Shown in pieces: positions 1-11,881 of a stretch of DNA of 64,000 nt. This stretch comes from Tilletia caries (Eukaryota; Basidiomycota; Exobasidiomycetes; Tilletiales; Tilletiaceae): NCBI GenBank assembly GCA_032718865.1, contig JALUTQ010000046.1:1178001-1242000 (forward strand), in the 5' to 3' direction. The notes under the pieces are model-generated. The model saw only the letters and a list, made by a program, of their open reading frames with translations. It did not search any database and was not told where the DNA came from. The stretch's first letter is position 1; every line of letters begins with the position of its first letter. The position numbers and the translations under genes were made by a program.

Positions 1-277
1 GAGACCGACAGGGAGAAGTCAGGAAATCGGTGAGGATACGCTATACGCTCCTGGTCCGTATTCTTGATCGTTCTGGCCGCTGAATGCACGTCGACCCCGT
101 CGATGCTCGATGCTATCGTCGAGGCCGTCGATCTCATCCAGCGCTGACAAGCACCTGGTGGTGATCTATCGGCCGAGAGAAAACTACTTGTATTTCTGTG
201 GTAAATTCAACCTCAGAGTTTCCCTTTCCGTTCTCGTCCTTTGCCTTCTTCCTCTTGACCATCATCACTCACACAAA

Positions 278-1208
278 ATGCTTCTCTTCCATTCGCAGGT
301 GCGAGCTTTGGCTCGGGTGGGAGCGGCGGTGACAGGACCCGCGCTGGCATCAGCCTCGTCTCGCGGCGTACGGTGCGCCAGCACGGAGTCAGCAGCGAGC
401 CCAGATGCGTCTACAACAAAGGCCAAGACAGGAGCGCGGAAGAAATCATCAAAAACAACAGCAACAACCAAAGGAGCGACAGAGCCAGGGGCAGCATCAG
501 AAGGCGCAGCAGACCTCGATGTAAATGCTGCCACCACCCACGCCAGCCAGCGCAACCCCTTCCTCCCCTTCAAAAACCCAAACACCGGCCGCTACATTCC
601 CCCCATGTCCCTCCGCCGCCAAGCCCAACTAGCCAAAGCAGCACACCGAGTTGGCATGCTCGACCAACTCCCCACCGGCCCCAAAGTCGACAAGCTCCGC
701 ATCCGAATGGCCAGGAACGAAGCTGCGCTCCAGCGCGAACAGCGCATGGCCGAGTTCAAAGCTGCGAACGGGGGGCAGTCGATGTGGTCCGCCCTCGTGG
801 CCGACGTGCGCGCGCGATCGAAGGAGACCCTCCCGGAGACGCCTGCCTCCGCTGCGGGCTCGGACGTGGCTAAGCGGATCGACGCCTTGAGGGTTGCGTC
901 GGAGGAGGCCGCTGCGAGGTTGGCGAGGGACCACTTTGCGACCAAGGGTCCTTATTCCGGTCGGAACCCGAAGACGATGTTCAAGGGTCACAAGCCGGAG
1001 AGACAGCGTGAGAAGAAGCTCAAGGATCGGGCGGAGCGGATGGAGGCCATGGGTGATACTGTGCAAGAATGGCGCGACGTGAGTTCTTCTTCCTGGCCGG
1101 ATCTCCTGGGAATGTTCTGTGATTGCCCGCTGACTCCTTTTTGTCTCCCAACGATGACAGGCCAAGGCACAGACGAAGAAGAAATCCCAACCAACATTGC
1201 CATTCTGA
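278..1208 (+). CDS. MRPL25: Mitochondrial large-subunit ribosomal protein mL59 (MRPL25 family)
   Basis: Two exons, 278-1078 and 1161-1208, with an 82-bp intron (GTGAGT...ACAG). The product is a mitochondrial ribosome large-subunit protein. The start chosen is the ATG at 278, which gives an N-terminus (MLLFHSQVRALARVGAAV) typical of a mitochondrial presequence, followed by an Ala/Thr/Lys-rich linker. The family core is recognised from NPFLPFKNPNTGRYIPP followed by SLRRQAQLAKAAHRVG, which parallels yeast Mrpl25, and from the MFKGHKPERQREKKLK block near the C-terminus. Splicing restores the expected short basic tail ending SQPTLPF; reading through the intron gives an unrelated 120-bp extension, so the spliced form is preferred. 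An in-frame ATG at 110 exists, but the extra 56 residues look like translated 5' UTR. The longer N-terminal linker compared with yeast is common in basidiomycetes. Confidence 0.85.
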
Positions 1209-1359
1209 TCATTCGTCTGCAATGCAACCTCTTTCACACTGGCTTTCTCTGCAGCGCCCTTTGCTCTGGTCTGACGAATCCTGACTCGTCGCCGATTCTG
1301 TGGCGTGAATTCCTTGGAAGAGAGAGGTGACAAGTTGAGGTTTGCAATTTCTGTACGAT

Positions 1360-3235
1360 CTATTCGATGAAGCGTGCCAGACGGTATAGGGCAATAAAGA
1401 GAGGGACAGCAAAACTGTGTTTGCGCACGACAAGAACAGAAGAGGTGTGGAGCGCGACGCCCTCCGCAGCCCCCGCTTCCGCAACCTTGTCGAAGTTCCG
1501 CAAAGGATCGGAGGCAACGATTGGGTCAGACTGTGCAAAATGTAGGAGCAAGCTTTGCAGGTCCGCCTCCGGTCGATCCTGATGCTCAGTTTTCGACATT
1601 GGCGCTGTGAACCGGTCGTCATTGTCCTGAGCCTGGCCTTCGTCTTCTGCGTCGGACGATGGTAAATCGACAGGGAACCCCATCAGACGCCGGAGCCCGA
1701 ATGTAACAGGCTGACCGAATGATACTGTCGCGTCGGCTTCGGACCGTCCTTCAACCAAGTCCCGGTTTCCCTGAATCATGACGGGCGCATCGACCCGCAG
1801 GTCCAAGTTTGCGACCATCTCGCTTCCGTTGACGTCAACCGAACTGTCGAGTTGTGATCGAACTCCGGAACCCAAGATCTTCTCGACCAGCAGTTCGGCT
1901 TCTTGCAGGACGCGCTGGCGGAGCTGGTGGGCGATCATCTCCATGAGCTGCTTGGGAGGCTCGCCAGTGGACGACTGACGCCTGTACGCGCCTGATCAAA
2001 TTTGGCAGGCCGAGAAAAGAGAAGAGGGAAGAAGCTGGGGGGAGTCAAAAACGACAGGGATCCAAAAGGAAGGGGGGGGAGACATTTAGCAAGTTTGGCG
2101 AAAAAAACTCACGAGTCTGCAAGAATTCGTCCACCATGGAATTGGAACCCAGGACCCAGATCCCTTTACCAATCTTGGTCAGGGCAAATTTGGGATGGAG
2201 AATCCGGTCTGGGAGAATGAACGTCTTGGATATGCCCTCCCCTGGGCGAGAGACCGTGGCTTGCTTGAAGCAGATGAGCAGGTCTGTTGGCAGGAGGGAA
2301 AGAAGGGTGAGGCCCCGTCGTTTTGTGAGATGGATCATCATGAACAGGTGCATGGGTGAGACGTACCTGCAGGTAAGACTGTTTTCGAGACACAGCATCG
2401 TCGAAGAGGGGACGCGAGCATGTGCACTGAGAATAACGGGAATGGCATGAAAACGAAGGCACGTCAGCTATTCGGATCCCAGGCACTATGCTTGGAGGTG
2501 CCCCCCGGTCTCTGCCTCACTCCATGGATTCGTCTCCCATTGCCTCTCCTGCTCCACAATCTTGAGAAAAGCTGGGGAGGTCGGGTCGACTAAAGAGCCT
2601 TCGGACGTCCCCCCGTCTGCCTTTTTCGAGGTAGGGTTCTTCTTGAACCAATCCTCCGTCGTCTTTCGAAGCGGTGCAATGCTATGGTTTGGTCCCGCCG
2701 AAGGGACCGATGCCTGTTGAGGCAACGTAACGCTGTTCTTCGGATCGGTCGGAGGGGCGGGTATCTGCTGAACTTCTTGAACCTCAGTCCGCCCACTCGG
2801 CCTCGGTTGAGGCTCGACATCGATCGTCTCCGCTTCGGGTGACTTGCCTTCTGTCTGTGTCGCCGGTTCTGGAATTGGAATGGGAATGGGAACCAGAGCC
2901 GTCTTCCGTGGTCTACCGCGTTTCCTCTTGACGGGAGCCTCTTCGACTTCACTTGGGGACTCAAGCGGCGCTGTTGCTCGAGCCCGAGGGATCGGAGCCG
3001 GCTCTGCTTCTCCTTCCTCGACGACCTTCTTCTGCTTCGGCGGTCGACCTCGTCCTCTCTTCGGTGGAACAACTTCGTCCACGTCTTGAAGCACCGCTGA
3101 TGACCCGAAGAAGGAGAGCGCTGGAACGTCTTGCAAGGTCGTTCTCGATGTCGACGGCGCAGGGATCAGCCTCGGTCTCAGCGAATGTGAACTCCAGAGC
3201 AAGGCAGTACTCTGAGGCACAATCCATCGTCGCAT
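1360..3235 (-). CDS. AT-hook protein with a conserved fungal C-terminal domain, function unknown
   Basis: Four exons on the minus strand: 3235-2521, 2426-2367, 2283-2113 and 1991-1360. Together they give an in-frame 525-residue protein. Two AT-hook-like motifs are visible in the N-terminal third (PKRGRGRPPK and KRKRGRPRK), embedded in Pro/Glu-rich low-complexity sequence. The first 30 residues (MRRWIVPQSTALLW...) are basic and hydrophobic and could be a mitochondrial presequence. The exon junctions reconstruct a compact conserved-looking block, NPWMHMLASPLRRC then SKTVLPADLLICFK, then HPKFALTKIGKGIWVLGS. I recall similar blocks in uncharacterised fungal proteins, possibly mitochondrial, but I cannot name the family. 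The C-terminus has a hydrophobic VPLFIALYRLARF stretch. The gene starts only 140 bp after the CTNNBL1 stop, in the same direction. Exon 1 and the later exons could be called as two genes, but the splice phases agree perfectly for one. Confidence 0.65.
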
Positions 3236-3375
3236 CCTTCCCTTTTCTTCTTCTATCGTTGCCTTTCCATCCTCAGAAAGTGTGACAGTCTTCCAAATCT
3301 TCCTGGCTGTGAGATCCAAAAAGTCGAGGTCAAGCGGAAATCACGGCGACGAGCCGAAGAACAAAGGGAGAAATT

Positions 3376-6073
3376 TCATTGGGGGCTGGCGGTGACAGAC
3401 AGAAGGAAGTCGATGAGCTGCCCCAGAATCTCCTTCTGCGTAAGATCCCGCTCGGCGTCTTCCTGTGCACCGTTAGAGACCTGAGCAGCGTCGTCATCGC
3501 CCATACTCTCGTGGTACCCTGCACGTCAAAATCGAAAGAAAGAGAATGGAGAGGTCAGCACTTCAGCACCGAGCGGCTGGAGAAAGCCGCCCTTGGTTCT
3601 AACTACTCACCAATGAGCACATCAACGACGTCCCTCAAGCTCTTCCCGCGCCGGTCCAACAGCATCTTGGCATGGTCCCCAACTCCATCATCCTCCATGC
3701 AGATCCAAGCCAGGATGAAGTCGACGAGCTGCAGGGTGAACAGTCCAGACTCGAGTCGTCGCATCTCAAACACGCTCTCCTCGTCCTCGTCCAACCCTGC
3801 AAACCCGGCCCGTTCCATGTCGCGCTTTTCTCGCTCCATGATGGCTTGAGCGTTAGCTAGCCGAGTCTGCGCACTCTCGCGCATCTCGATCAGTCGGTCG
3901 ACCTTTTCGTATTCGGCTTCGACGAATTTGGTGAGAAGTCGTGTGCGAGGTTCCGAGTCCGAGGCAAGGTTGTTGAACAGGGAAATGACGATGCCAAGAA
4001 CGTGCTCTTCGTCGGTGAAGGATAGCGCCTCAGACTTCTTGAGAAAACCCTGTGATCAAAGATGCAAAAAGGGTCAGCGTCATCGACAGTGCTCGACCCA
4101 TAATCTTCACGGTCTGCATCCGGATCATACGACGTACCTTTCCCATGAAGACGCTGAAGAGCGGCTTCAGTCCCAGAGCTTCGACAAATGCTTCACAGCA
4201 CTTCGAACCAGCAGGCCCAGAGAGAGCAAAGTCTAGAGTTTTGATGGCTCGTAACCGCGCAACTCGCTTTTCTCTGCGGGCAAAATCCGACTGTGAGATG
4301 CATGTCACTTTTTCTCCTGCTTCGGGATCAATTCCCGCTACTCACCTCATAATGATGACCATCAGCTCCACACCTTCTCCCTCCAGGAAACGATGTTTGT
4401 TCGCGTCGACGGAAAGAGAAGAGCATAGCGCATCGAACAGGTTCTCCATGAACTCGGTCTCTTCTCCGCCCACAGGATCTTTTTTCCGGAATTGCTGTGT
4501 TGGATAACAAACGAAAGTGAGCCAGAAACCCCCGGGACGAAAGGGGCTTCGGGTCAAAAGTCAAACTCACAGACACGACGCCCAGCAATTCGTCAATCGC
4601 GCCCGCATCCCCTATTCTCTTCCGGTTCTCCTCTCCGTCTGCACCTTGTAAAAGCATCGCCAACAGCTCCGCCGCATAGTACCGATTCTGATCCCATGCA
4701 GGACCCAGACCTCCTTTCCCTGGTCGTGACTTGCTCGTGATGCGTCGGACAAGCCAGGGGAGTAAGCCTGTGCTCTTTCCCGCCTGGTCGGCAAGGGAGG
4801 GCTGGAGCGAGATCAAGTTTTCGAAGAGCGAAAGGGTGTGGTAGACCGCGGACAGGTCGGAGGCTAGGTTTGTGATCGCAGCTGTTTCGTCGTTGAGGCC
4901 GTCCGGTAGCGATTCGTTGAAGCGGGTCAAGGTTTGAACGACGAGATCAAGGATCTGATTTTCGACCTGTGGATGCAAAGATCAAGCGATCAAGTAAGAT
5001 ACTACGTACCAAGCGTCTGGTGGACTTTTAGCGGATGAAACTCACAAGTACCGCGACAAACGAAGCCATCGCCTCCTGACCGACTCTACTTCGATCTAGA
5101 CCCTGGTCCTCATCACCTGCGCCTTCCTCGCCCGTCTCAAGCACATCCTGATCGGTAAGTTCCTCGAGAAGCTCCACAGCTGCCGAAGAAATGTCCGCAT
5201 TTTCGTGACTGAGAAGCTCGCATAGAGATGCAGCTATCCCCAATTTGACGACCTCGGGATAGAAAAGAGCCGCGTTGGTGGTCAAGACGACGAGCGACTT
5301 GATGCAGGCGTCCAAGTCGGCTTCTGACTCAATGAATCTGTTGATAGGACAGAAACGTGAGCTCTTTAGGAAGCGAAAGGCATGGAAGCAGACATTCTCA
5401 CTTCCTAGGATCGTCTGGAAACTTGACGCGCATCTCTTGGTTCTTGTTGATGGCCCGCTCAAATTTCAGCAACTGCTTCCTTGCGTTCGCCAGATCCTGA
5501 ACCCGAGGAAGATAGAGAGAGAAGAGTAACCTAGAGGGTCAGAAGAGCAAAAGATCAAGGGAAAGGGCGTTGAACTCACTTCTGCCGCAGTAGTCTTCTT
5601 CTCTCCATCATCATCTCCTCCGTTCATAATCTCCAAGATGCGCTTCTGCTGGGTGGTAAGTCCGCCGCCGAAGAAGCGTCCGCCTTCATCATCCTCCTCA
5701 ATGAAGTAGTCCGCATCGTTCCCGGGCGCAAATTCTCCGTCGTCCTCTTCGTCCTCGTCGTCGAGGTCGCGCACAGACGCTGTCTGGGCTTTCGGTTGGG
5801 AAGGGCCTGCTACAGCCGGGCCCCGGCGGTCGTCGTTGTCGTCTTCGTCGCGCACATCTTCGACAGTGGGCCGCGATGAAGGGCGAGCTGAGGCTGAAGA
5901 TTTGACTGTCTTGAGAGCCTCAGCGGACGGGTCTGTCCATTTGCGCTTGTTGATGGACGAGGATGGCAGTTGAGGAAGCTGTTGGACAGAGGAAAAGGGT
6001 CAGACTCTTTATAACAGATGCAACGCGCATGACGGAGTACATAGCTCACCTTGAACAGCTTGTTGATGTCCAT
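3376..6073 (-). CDS. CTNNBL1: Beta-catenin-like protein 1 (CTNNBL1), spliceosome-associated armadillo protein
   Basis: Nine exons: 6073-6050, 5978-5580, 5496-5402, 5337-5046, 4966-4571, 4494-4346, 4273-4138, 4049-3611 and 3518-3376. They add up to 690 residues with all phases matching. CTNNBL1 is an armadillo-repeat protein associated with the Prp19/CDC5 complex in the nucleus. Recognisable blocks are KFERAINKNQEMRVKFPDDP, the repeat KLGIAASLCELLSHENADI, and RRLESGLFTLQLVDFILAWI, which matches the C-terminal part of the animal protein. The first exon codes only MDINKLFK, the usual very short start of this family. The acceptor of exon 7 (CGCAG before AGAAAAGCG at 4273) was chosen over an upstream AG because only it keeps the frame. 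The acidic N-terminal region around residues 55-110 is low complexity. The start lies 140 bp from the divergent RRM gene, so the two share a promoter region. Confidence 0.93.
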
Positions 6074-6213
6074 CGCTGCTGTCGAGTGACGACTGAGAGC
6101 AGTCGATGGTGGAAGTCGGGAAGAAAGATGAAGTTGCCAGTTCCATCTTCTTCTTCTTCTTCCTCATCTCTACCACCATCATCTTTTTGAGAGGTCCAAG
6201 TCACAGCGCAGCC

Positions 6214-7398
6214 ATGGCACAGCAAGGCAGTTCCGCGTCGTACGGCGCAGGCTCCGACAGCACGGATCCATACGCACCCTTCTAGTAAGTGTTCGGACAG
6301 CTCCCTTGTGATTCCACGAAAACGTATGCTGATTTCCTCCCGCTTCCCTGCGCAGCTACTGGGATGCCAGCACGAGCCAATGGGCATTTGACTACCAGTC
6401 CTACTACAAGACCTACGGATCCTACCCTCCTGGCACCGACACCTCCGGCTACGCCTCGTCCTCAGCGGGCGGAGGCTATTCGGGCGGCCATCAGCGCAGC
6501 GGCGGGTACGGAGGAATGGGAGGAGGAGGAAGCGGTGGCTATGGCGCAGGAAGCAGCGGCGGCATGGCATCTATGGCAGGAACTGCCGGCGACTCCGGCG
6601 GATACGGATACGCTAGCGCAGCCCCAGGCGATGCGAGCGCATACAATCCAGTGTCGTCTGCCTACGCTTCTGGATCTGCTGGGCCGTCTGCGGAGGGTAG
6701 TGGAGGTGTTGGACCGGATCGACGGCCGAAGAAGGGTGCGGGTGCGAAGGATGCGGAAGGGAATCCCATTGCCGGGAATCTGAAGCGCGGCGAGACGCGG
6801 ATGACGATCATCCGTAAAGCGGCTGGGAAGGTATGGGAGGATCCATCACTGTTGGACTGGGATCCAAGTGAGTAGACTCAAATGCGTTCATGTGGCCTCC
6901 TAGCCGGCTGACCTTCTCCCCATCTTTTGTAACAGGTCACAAACAGCTCTTTGTTGGCGATCTCGGAAACGATGTGACTGATGAGATCCTCAAGAAGGCT
7001 TTCGAAAAGTACCCAACCTTTGCGAAGGCCAAGGTTGTCCGGAAAAAAGCCGATGACAAGTCTAAAGGATACGGCTTCGTTTCTTTCGCCGATCCAGAGG
7101 ACTTTCTCAAAGCCTGGAAGGAGATGGATGGTGAGTACCATCTTCACGCGACGGCGCAGCAATTAATTCGATAGCTGACATGTACACCGTGTCCGTAGGC
7201 AAATACGTCGGCTCAAGACCGATTCGTCTTAAGAAGGCGGAGGTCAATGTCAGGCCCATCGTCATTGGAGCCCGGAAGGACAAGTTCCTGGCGGCGAATG
7301 CAAAGCATGAAGAGGCTCTGCTGAAGCGCAAGATGGGGGGAGCGGTCGGGAGTACGTTGCGCAGGCAGGGCGGGGCTGGGAAGCCGTACGGAACTTGA
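6214..7398 (+). CDS. RBM42: RBM42-type RNA-recognition-motif protein
   Basis: Four exons, 6214-6284, 6356-6867, 6936-7130 and 7199-7398, with three introns of about 70 bp, give 325 residues. The N-terminal half is rich in Gly/Tyr/Ser and begins with DPYAPFYYWDASTSQWAFDY, which is likely disordered. Next comes the conserved lead-in WEDPSLLDWDPS and a single RRM (about residues 195-275) with RNP2 QLFVGDLG and RNP1 KGYGFVSFA. After it the strand KYVGSRPIRLKKA is diagnostic of the RBM42 group, which acts in splicing and stress-granule RNA binding in animals. The C-terminus has the basic helix HEEALLKRKMGG. The gene is divergent from CTNNBL1, another splicing-linked gene, across a 140-bp gap. Confidence 0.9.
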
Positions 7399-7715
7399 TC
7401 CCCCTCTCTGGAGATCCGATCTGTATCGCACCTTTGGGCTGAGGGAGTCGTCCACCACCTGCCCAATCCCAATTGCAAGCGCACCGCTTCCTCCCCTTGC
7501 AATTGAATGTTATCACACATTACACAGCCAGTCCAGCGTGCTGTGTGTGTACTGTGTACTGTGAGGAAGAAGTCCATGCCGATGCATGAGGTCACCGCTC
7601 AAGTGAAGTTGCGCTTGAACGTTTCCCCCCTCCCTTCCTGCTTCCTCGCTCCTGCCTCCTCCATCCTCCCATCCTCGTTGTATACATTCGAATCCCACAG
7701 CAGACTGCAATAATC
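7399..7715. other. Intergenic spacer, RBM42 to NTF2-like gene
   Basis: This stretch of 317 bp holds the 3' UTR of the RRM gene and the promoter of the next gene. Pyrimidine-rich tracts (for example CCCCCCTCCCTTCC near 7626) precede the downstream start, as is common in fungal core promoters. I see no open reading frame of interest and no repeat. Confidence 0.5.
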
Positions 7716-8571
7716 ATGGAGAACCCGGTTGCTGAAGTCGCGGACGTCGTCAAGGGCCTGGTCCAAGCGGAGGACGCCGCCGAGCAGCGCGCATACATGC
7801 AGAAGTACTTCGCCCCCGACGCAAGCTTTGACCACCCCCTCGTACAAGTCGCCCCAGGTGCCAACGTGAGCACACAGCCTGCGTGGCATGCGTTACAGAA
7901 CTGCTTCCTGACTCCGATCTGTGTGCTGTCTTCTCCCAGTCTCGCGATGCTGGCATCTTGCCCATCTACCAGTGGCTCCGCTGCATGTTCTCCTCCAAGA
8001 TCGACGTACACTCCGCTGCGTTCGACGAGAAGAACAACAAGCTGTGCGTACCTGTCTTACTCCCTGACATGCACTCAGTGGCATGCTTGCTGACGCTGGG
8101 AGTTTTTGCTTCCACAGATACGTCGATGCGACGCAGTTCCTCATCCCGAGCATCCCATTCATCCGTCCCTTCTGGACACGCGCAGCACGGTAAGTTAGCG
8201 CGCGATCGAAACCAGCCCACAGTTCATTCTTGCTGATCACTTCTCCTCCGGACTACAGCCTCGTCGTCGTCCTGACCCTGCAGCGCGGACAAGACGGCAA
8301 GTTCTACGTCAAGCGACAGGAAGACCTGTACCAGTTGCAAGTGTGCGTATACCAACACACTTCCTTAGAGCTCGTTCCCAGATCATTCCGCCTGATATTT
8401 CTCTTCTCCGTTGCATCGATAAACAGGCTGCCCTTCGGCTTCATTCCCGGTGCGGGCCCCGCTTTCAGCCTCGTCAAGCGTATCGCTGGCCTCAACTGCG
8501 CCATCCTCGCAGGAACCGTCCGTCTCACGATCGGTTACTGGAATCCCAACAAGCCCACCAAAGCAGAATGA
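7716..8571 (+). CDS. SigF-like NTF2-fold domain protein
   Basis: Five exons, 7716-7865, 7940-8043, 8118-8189, 8259-8342 and 8427-8571, give 184 residues. The whole protein looks like one NTF2-like alpha/beta domain of the kind named SigF-like NTF2-like in fungal annotations. The start MENPVAEVADVVKGL is followed by YMQKYFAPDASFDHPLV and the beta-strand segments FLIPSIPFIRPFW and RLVVVLTLQRGQDGKFYVKR. The C-terminal part LPFGFIPGAGPAFSLVKRIA is hydrophobic and could touch a membrane. The function of this family is not established; members usually look like small-ligand or lipid-binding folds. The donor at 8343 (GTGCGT) was chosen because it keeps the frame with the final exon. Confidence 0.75.
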
Positions 8572-8924
8572 ATGAGCGGAAAAGGCGACACGCCGTTTTG
8601 CTCCCTTCTGCTGATTCGATGGACGATGAACCTTCTCGCTTTCCTTACCCTCGTTTTCCGTTTCTCTTTCTCGGATCCTACTGCGATTCAGGCGCAATCA
8701 TAGACATGTGTCATTAGTTTAGAACAAGAAGCATTTCCGTGACTGTAAATTGGTGAAAAAGGTGTCGTGACACTCCTGTACAAGCTGTGACCGTCAGATG
8801 GGGAAAGAAGAGCTTGCGGTTGGCTGAGAATTCGTTCATTTTGGTTCGTGCATATGTATCCCTGAAAGATCCCGAAAGAGAAAGGTGAAAAGTCGTAAAG
8901 GCGGAAAAAAGGGTCGGAGTTCGT
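8572..8924. other. Convergent 3' region between the NTF2-like and MFS genes
   Basis: About 350 bp between two converging stop codons. It contains 3' UTR sequence of both genes. Nothing coding or repetitive was seen. Confidence 0.5.
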
Positions 8925-11124
8925 CTACCACCGGTAACGGTAGTTGGGTCGTCGGTCTCCAAGGCTCCTCAGCTCCGCAAGCCGCGTCTCGTCGACTTCG
9001 CCCGCCAGAGACTTCTCCTGGTGCGTTGCATACTCGTTGTGCCCAGCCGCCGCCAACGCATCCCGACGCTGATTCTCCTTACGCAGGAAGTAGGAGAGGG
9101 CGCCGGCGATCGTGATGCCCGCGACGATGTAGCCAATCGCGAAGCCGTGCGACACGATGTAGTTTTTGTTCTTCAGGCTGCCGAGTGGCACGCGGTACAG
9201 CTGCGTTCCCACGATGGAGCCGAGGTTGCCGATACTGATCTGCATACCGAGAGCGACGGCACGCTTGGTCTGGCCAGAGACATTCTCAGCGGGCCATGCT
9301 GTCGGGAGCAAGATTGGATAGATGGGTGTGAGCTATTCTGCGAAACCGGGGTCAAGCATGATTTCCCGTGTGGTTGAGCTGTTACTCACAGAGAAGAAGG
9401 GCATTGGCAGCGTAAACACCGGAGACGATCAAGAACAGGGCGGCGTACTTGCCACCCACAGTGGGGCTGGTCATCAACACAATATACCCAACAATGGCCA
9501 GCAGACCCGCTCCGATGATGAACGGTCCCCGAACCCGATATACAAACGAGAAGTGCGCCGTCGTCATCGTGACAATGAACGCGAGCGCATACGGAGGCAC
9601 CGAAAGCAGCTGAGACTGCCACACCGTCCATCTGCCCAGGTCCTTGATGAGCGTGGGGATGAAGAGCGAGATGGAGTAGAGGACGAAGGCGAAGGTGTGG
9701 AAGAGGAAGCAGTAGCCCCAGACGAAGGGGTCCTTGGCTGCCGACCCGACGGCTGACCAGCTGAAGGGCTCCTCGTCGAGGGCGTCCGAGTCGGAGGCAA
9801 GGCGGGCATTCAGAATCTCCTTCTCACGTGCTGTGAATCGCTTTGACTTGGCTGGGTAGTTGGGGACCAGGAAGTATGCGATCAAGGAGACCACGATAGT
9901 CTGTCAATGGAACGAAGAAAGAAGGTCAGGAAGGTCTTAGGGACTTTCTGTATCAGTTGCTGAGCGTCAGCATTCAAGGCACTTACAATAAGACCCTATC
10001 GGTTCGGTATTCATCATAGACATTAAGGACGTTAGCAAAGGCGATGATCACAACTATAGTCCTTGCCACCGCCAGCATTATGCTCACCTCAATGATGAAG
10101 ATCCACTCGAAGCCTCGCTTGCCAGCGATGCCGTTCATACGTCCAAGACCGTACGCCAACAGACCGCCGAAAGCGCCTGCGACTGCAGCTCCAGAGAACA
10201 TCCTGGAAGGGAGACAGAGGATTATGGGGTCAGCTTGGACGGAAAGCTCTACCTTCAGATTGGACCGGAAGCCACTCACAGAGAGATACGGTAATGCCGT
10301 TCGTTACGCTTGTAGAACATGGAGTAGACGTAGCAGATACCTGGGAAGAGACCGCTCTCCGTAATACCGAGCTGTGTGAGCGCAAAACGATGATCAGCAC
10401 AAGTCCGCACTCAATTTCGATGGGAGCCCAGGCGTGACAAGACTCACGAAGAAGCGAACTGCGTAGAATGACCTCTCGTTTTTGACGACACCGTGCAACG
10501 TAGCAACAATGCCCCAAACAAGCGTGAGCGAGGGCAGCCAGAGGCTAAAGAGCACGACAGCCAAACTTGTCAGCAACGACGTGTTCCTCTACAAGGCCTC
10601 AGCACTGAGAAGAACTCACGGAGGCGACGTTCTCTTCAGGATGATGTTGGCCGGGACTTCAGCAATAACGTATCCGACGCTGCAATTGGCGTTAAATAGC
10701 AGGTTCAGCGATTGATCAGGTTCAAAGGATGTCATCACATGATTCGGATACGTGGGGCCCGGACTCACAAGAAGATGGTCAAGATGTTGTTGTAGTCTTT
10801 GATGCCGATCGCCTGGACCAGACCCTCAATCTTGGCTGCTCCGATGTTAGTACGGTCCAAGAAGGACAACTTGACAGGGCGCAAAGGAGATGTCAGCTGG
10901 GCGTCCGAGCAATGCCAATCAACGTCCACGGCACGAATGTAAGCACTACTCACCAGGTACATAAGTGTGAAGATGGGCACGATCATGAAATCGACTTTGC
11001 GCATCAGCTTCTTCTCCTCTTCGCGCGTGTAGCTCGCGCCGTCTTCGGACGCTTCGACGGGGGAGTCAAACCCGCCCTTGAGGGAGTCACGTCCAGAGGA
11101 CGGTTCGAGTTCGGCACCGGCCAT
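8925..11124 (-). CDS. MFS transporter of the anion:cation symporter type (allantoate/nicotinate permease-like)
   Basis: Nine exons: 11124-10954, 10869-10769, 10679-10620, 10565-10448, 10371-10280, 10202-10088, 9995-9987, 9900-9390 and 9298-8925. They give 516 residues with consistent phases. It is a plasma-membrane permease of the fungal Dal5/Tna1-like group, which takes up small organic anions or vitamins. Visible hallmarks are RKVDFMIVPIFTLMYL (TM1), FLDRTNIGAAKIEG, LGITESGLFPGICYVYSMFY, WIFIIEGLITIVVSLIAYFL followed by VPNYPAK, and WPAENVSGQTKRAVALGMQI near TM10. The cytosolic N-terminus is acidic, and the C-terminal tail ends in the basic sequence RRPNYRYRW. The seventh exon is only 9 nt (9987-9995, GGTCTTATT) and is needed to join WIFIIE to TIVVSL. 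The exact substrate cannot be told from sequence. Confidence 0.87.
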
Positions 11125-11283
11125 GATTTTGATAAGTCAGATGGGATTCGAGGGGAGGAGGGAGGGAGGAAGGGACTGTGCAAGTCGAGGCGGAGGCGGG
11201 AAGATGAGGAGGAGAGGAGGAGAGGAGAGGAAAGGGAAGCGTGATGATCAGTGAAGGGAAAGTGAGGGGGAGGGGAATCGACC

Positions 11284-11294
11284 AACTATATATG
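11284..11294 (-). promoter_or_regulatory. Possible TATA element upstream of the MFS gene
   Basis: A TATATA stretch (plus strand CTATATATGG) lies about 160 bp upstream of the MFS start codon. The position fits a core promoter, but there is no other support. Confidence 0.3.
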
Positions 11295-11824
11295 GAAGAC
11301 GTGCGAGCGTAGTGCCTGGGCAAGGTATGTTATATGCTTGGGTCAGTGGAAGTCAGGTGGAAGGAAGCCCGGTCAATTTCTGCGACAGCATCTGCAAGGT
11401 CCCAATCAGCAAAGGACTCCCAGCTAGCACGCCCTTTACAGGGGCGGTACCGCAAGCTCATCTATCTGCCCGCCCGCCCAGGCACAGAAATCGACCTTTG
11501 TTTCCTGCCTGCCAGGGTCGAAGTGCGGAGAGGGAGGAGAACTGCAGTCTGCACATAAGAAAGGTGAATTCCACAAGTAATCGCGTGCGACGTCGAGCAG
11601 CGAGCTCACTTTCCTCGAGGCTTGGCCTGCGGCCCTGTGCCTTGCGCTCGGCCGTCTGCAGCGGGTTCAGCTTCGTCACCAGTCACTCCGTCCCTGCCGT
11701 GTACCATGGGAAAATGCCTTGCTGAGTGCGTGCTCGTGGGTCAACTTTTGCTTTGGTGAGGCCGCGCTCGCAAGTCGACGTCGCGATGGCGGAATCCGGA
11801 CTTTGTCGTGCGAGTGAGGGCGGA

Positions 11825-11881
11825 TATGGAACGCCGTTTGGGTCAGCTTTGAAAATGAACTTTTTGAAATCGCAATCGCAA
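11825..11881 (+). repeat. Left terminal inverted repeat
   Basis: 57-bp arm paired with 13441-13497; the single mismatch is G here against C in the reverse complement of the partner, within GGTCA(G/C)CTTTG. Confidence 0.8.

Noticed and set aside
110..277. N-terminal extension of the mL59 gene from the ATG at 110
   Set aside because: The extra residues have no family match, and the ATG at 278 gives a good mitochondrial presequence.
3236..3319. Extension of the AT-hook gene upstream of 3235
   Set aside because: No ATG is in frame there (only TTG), and the region is close behind the CTNNBL1 stop.
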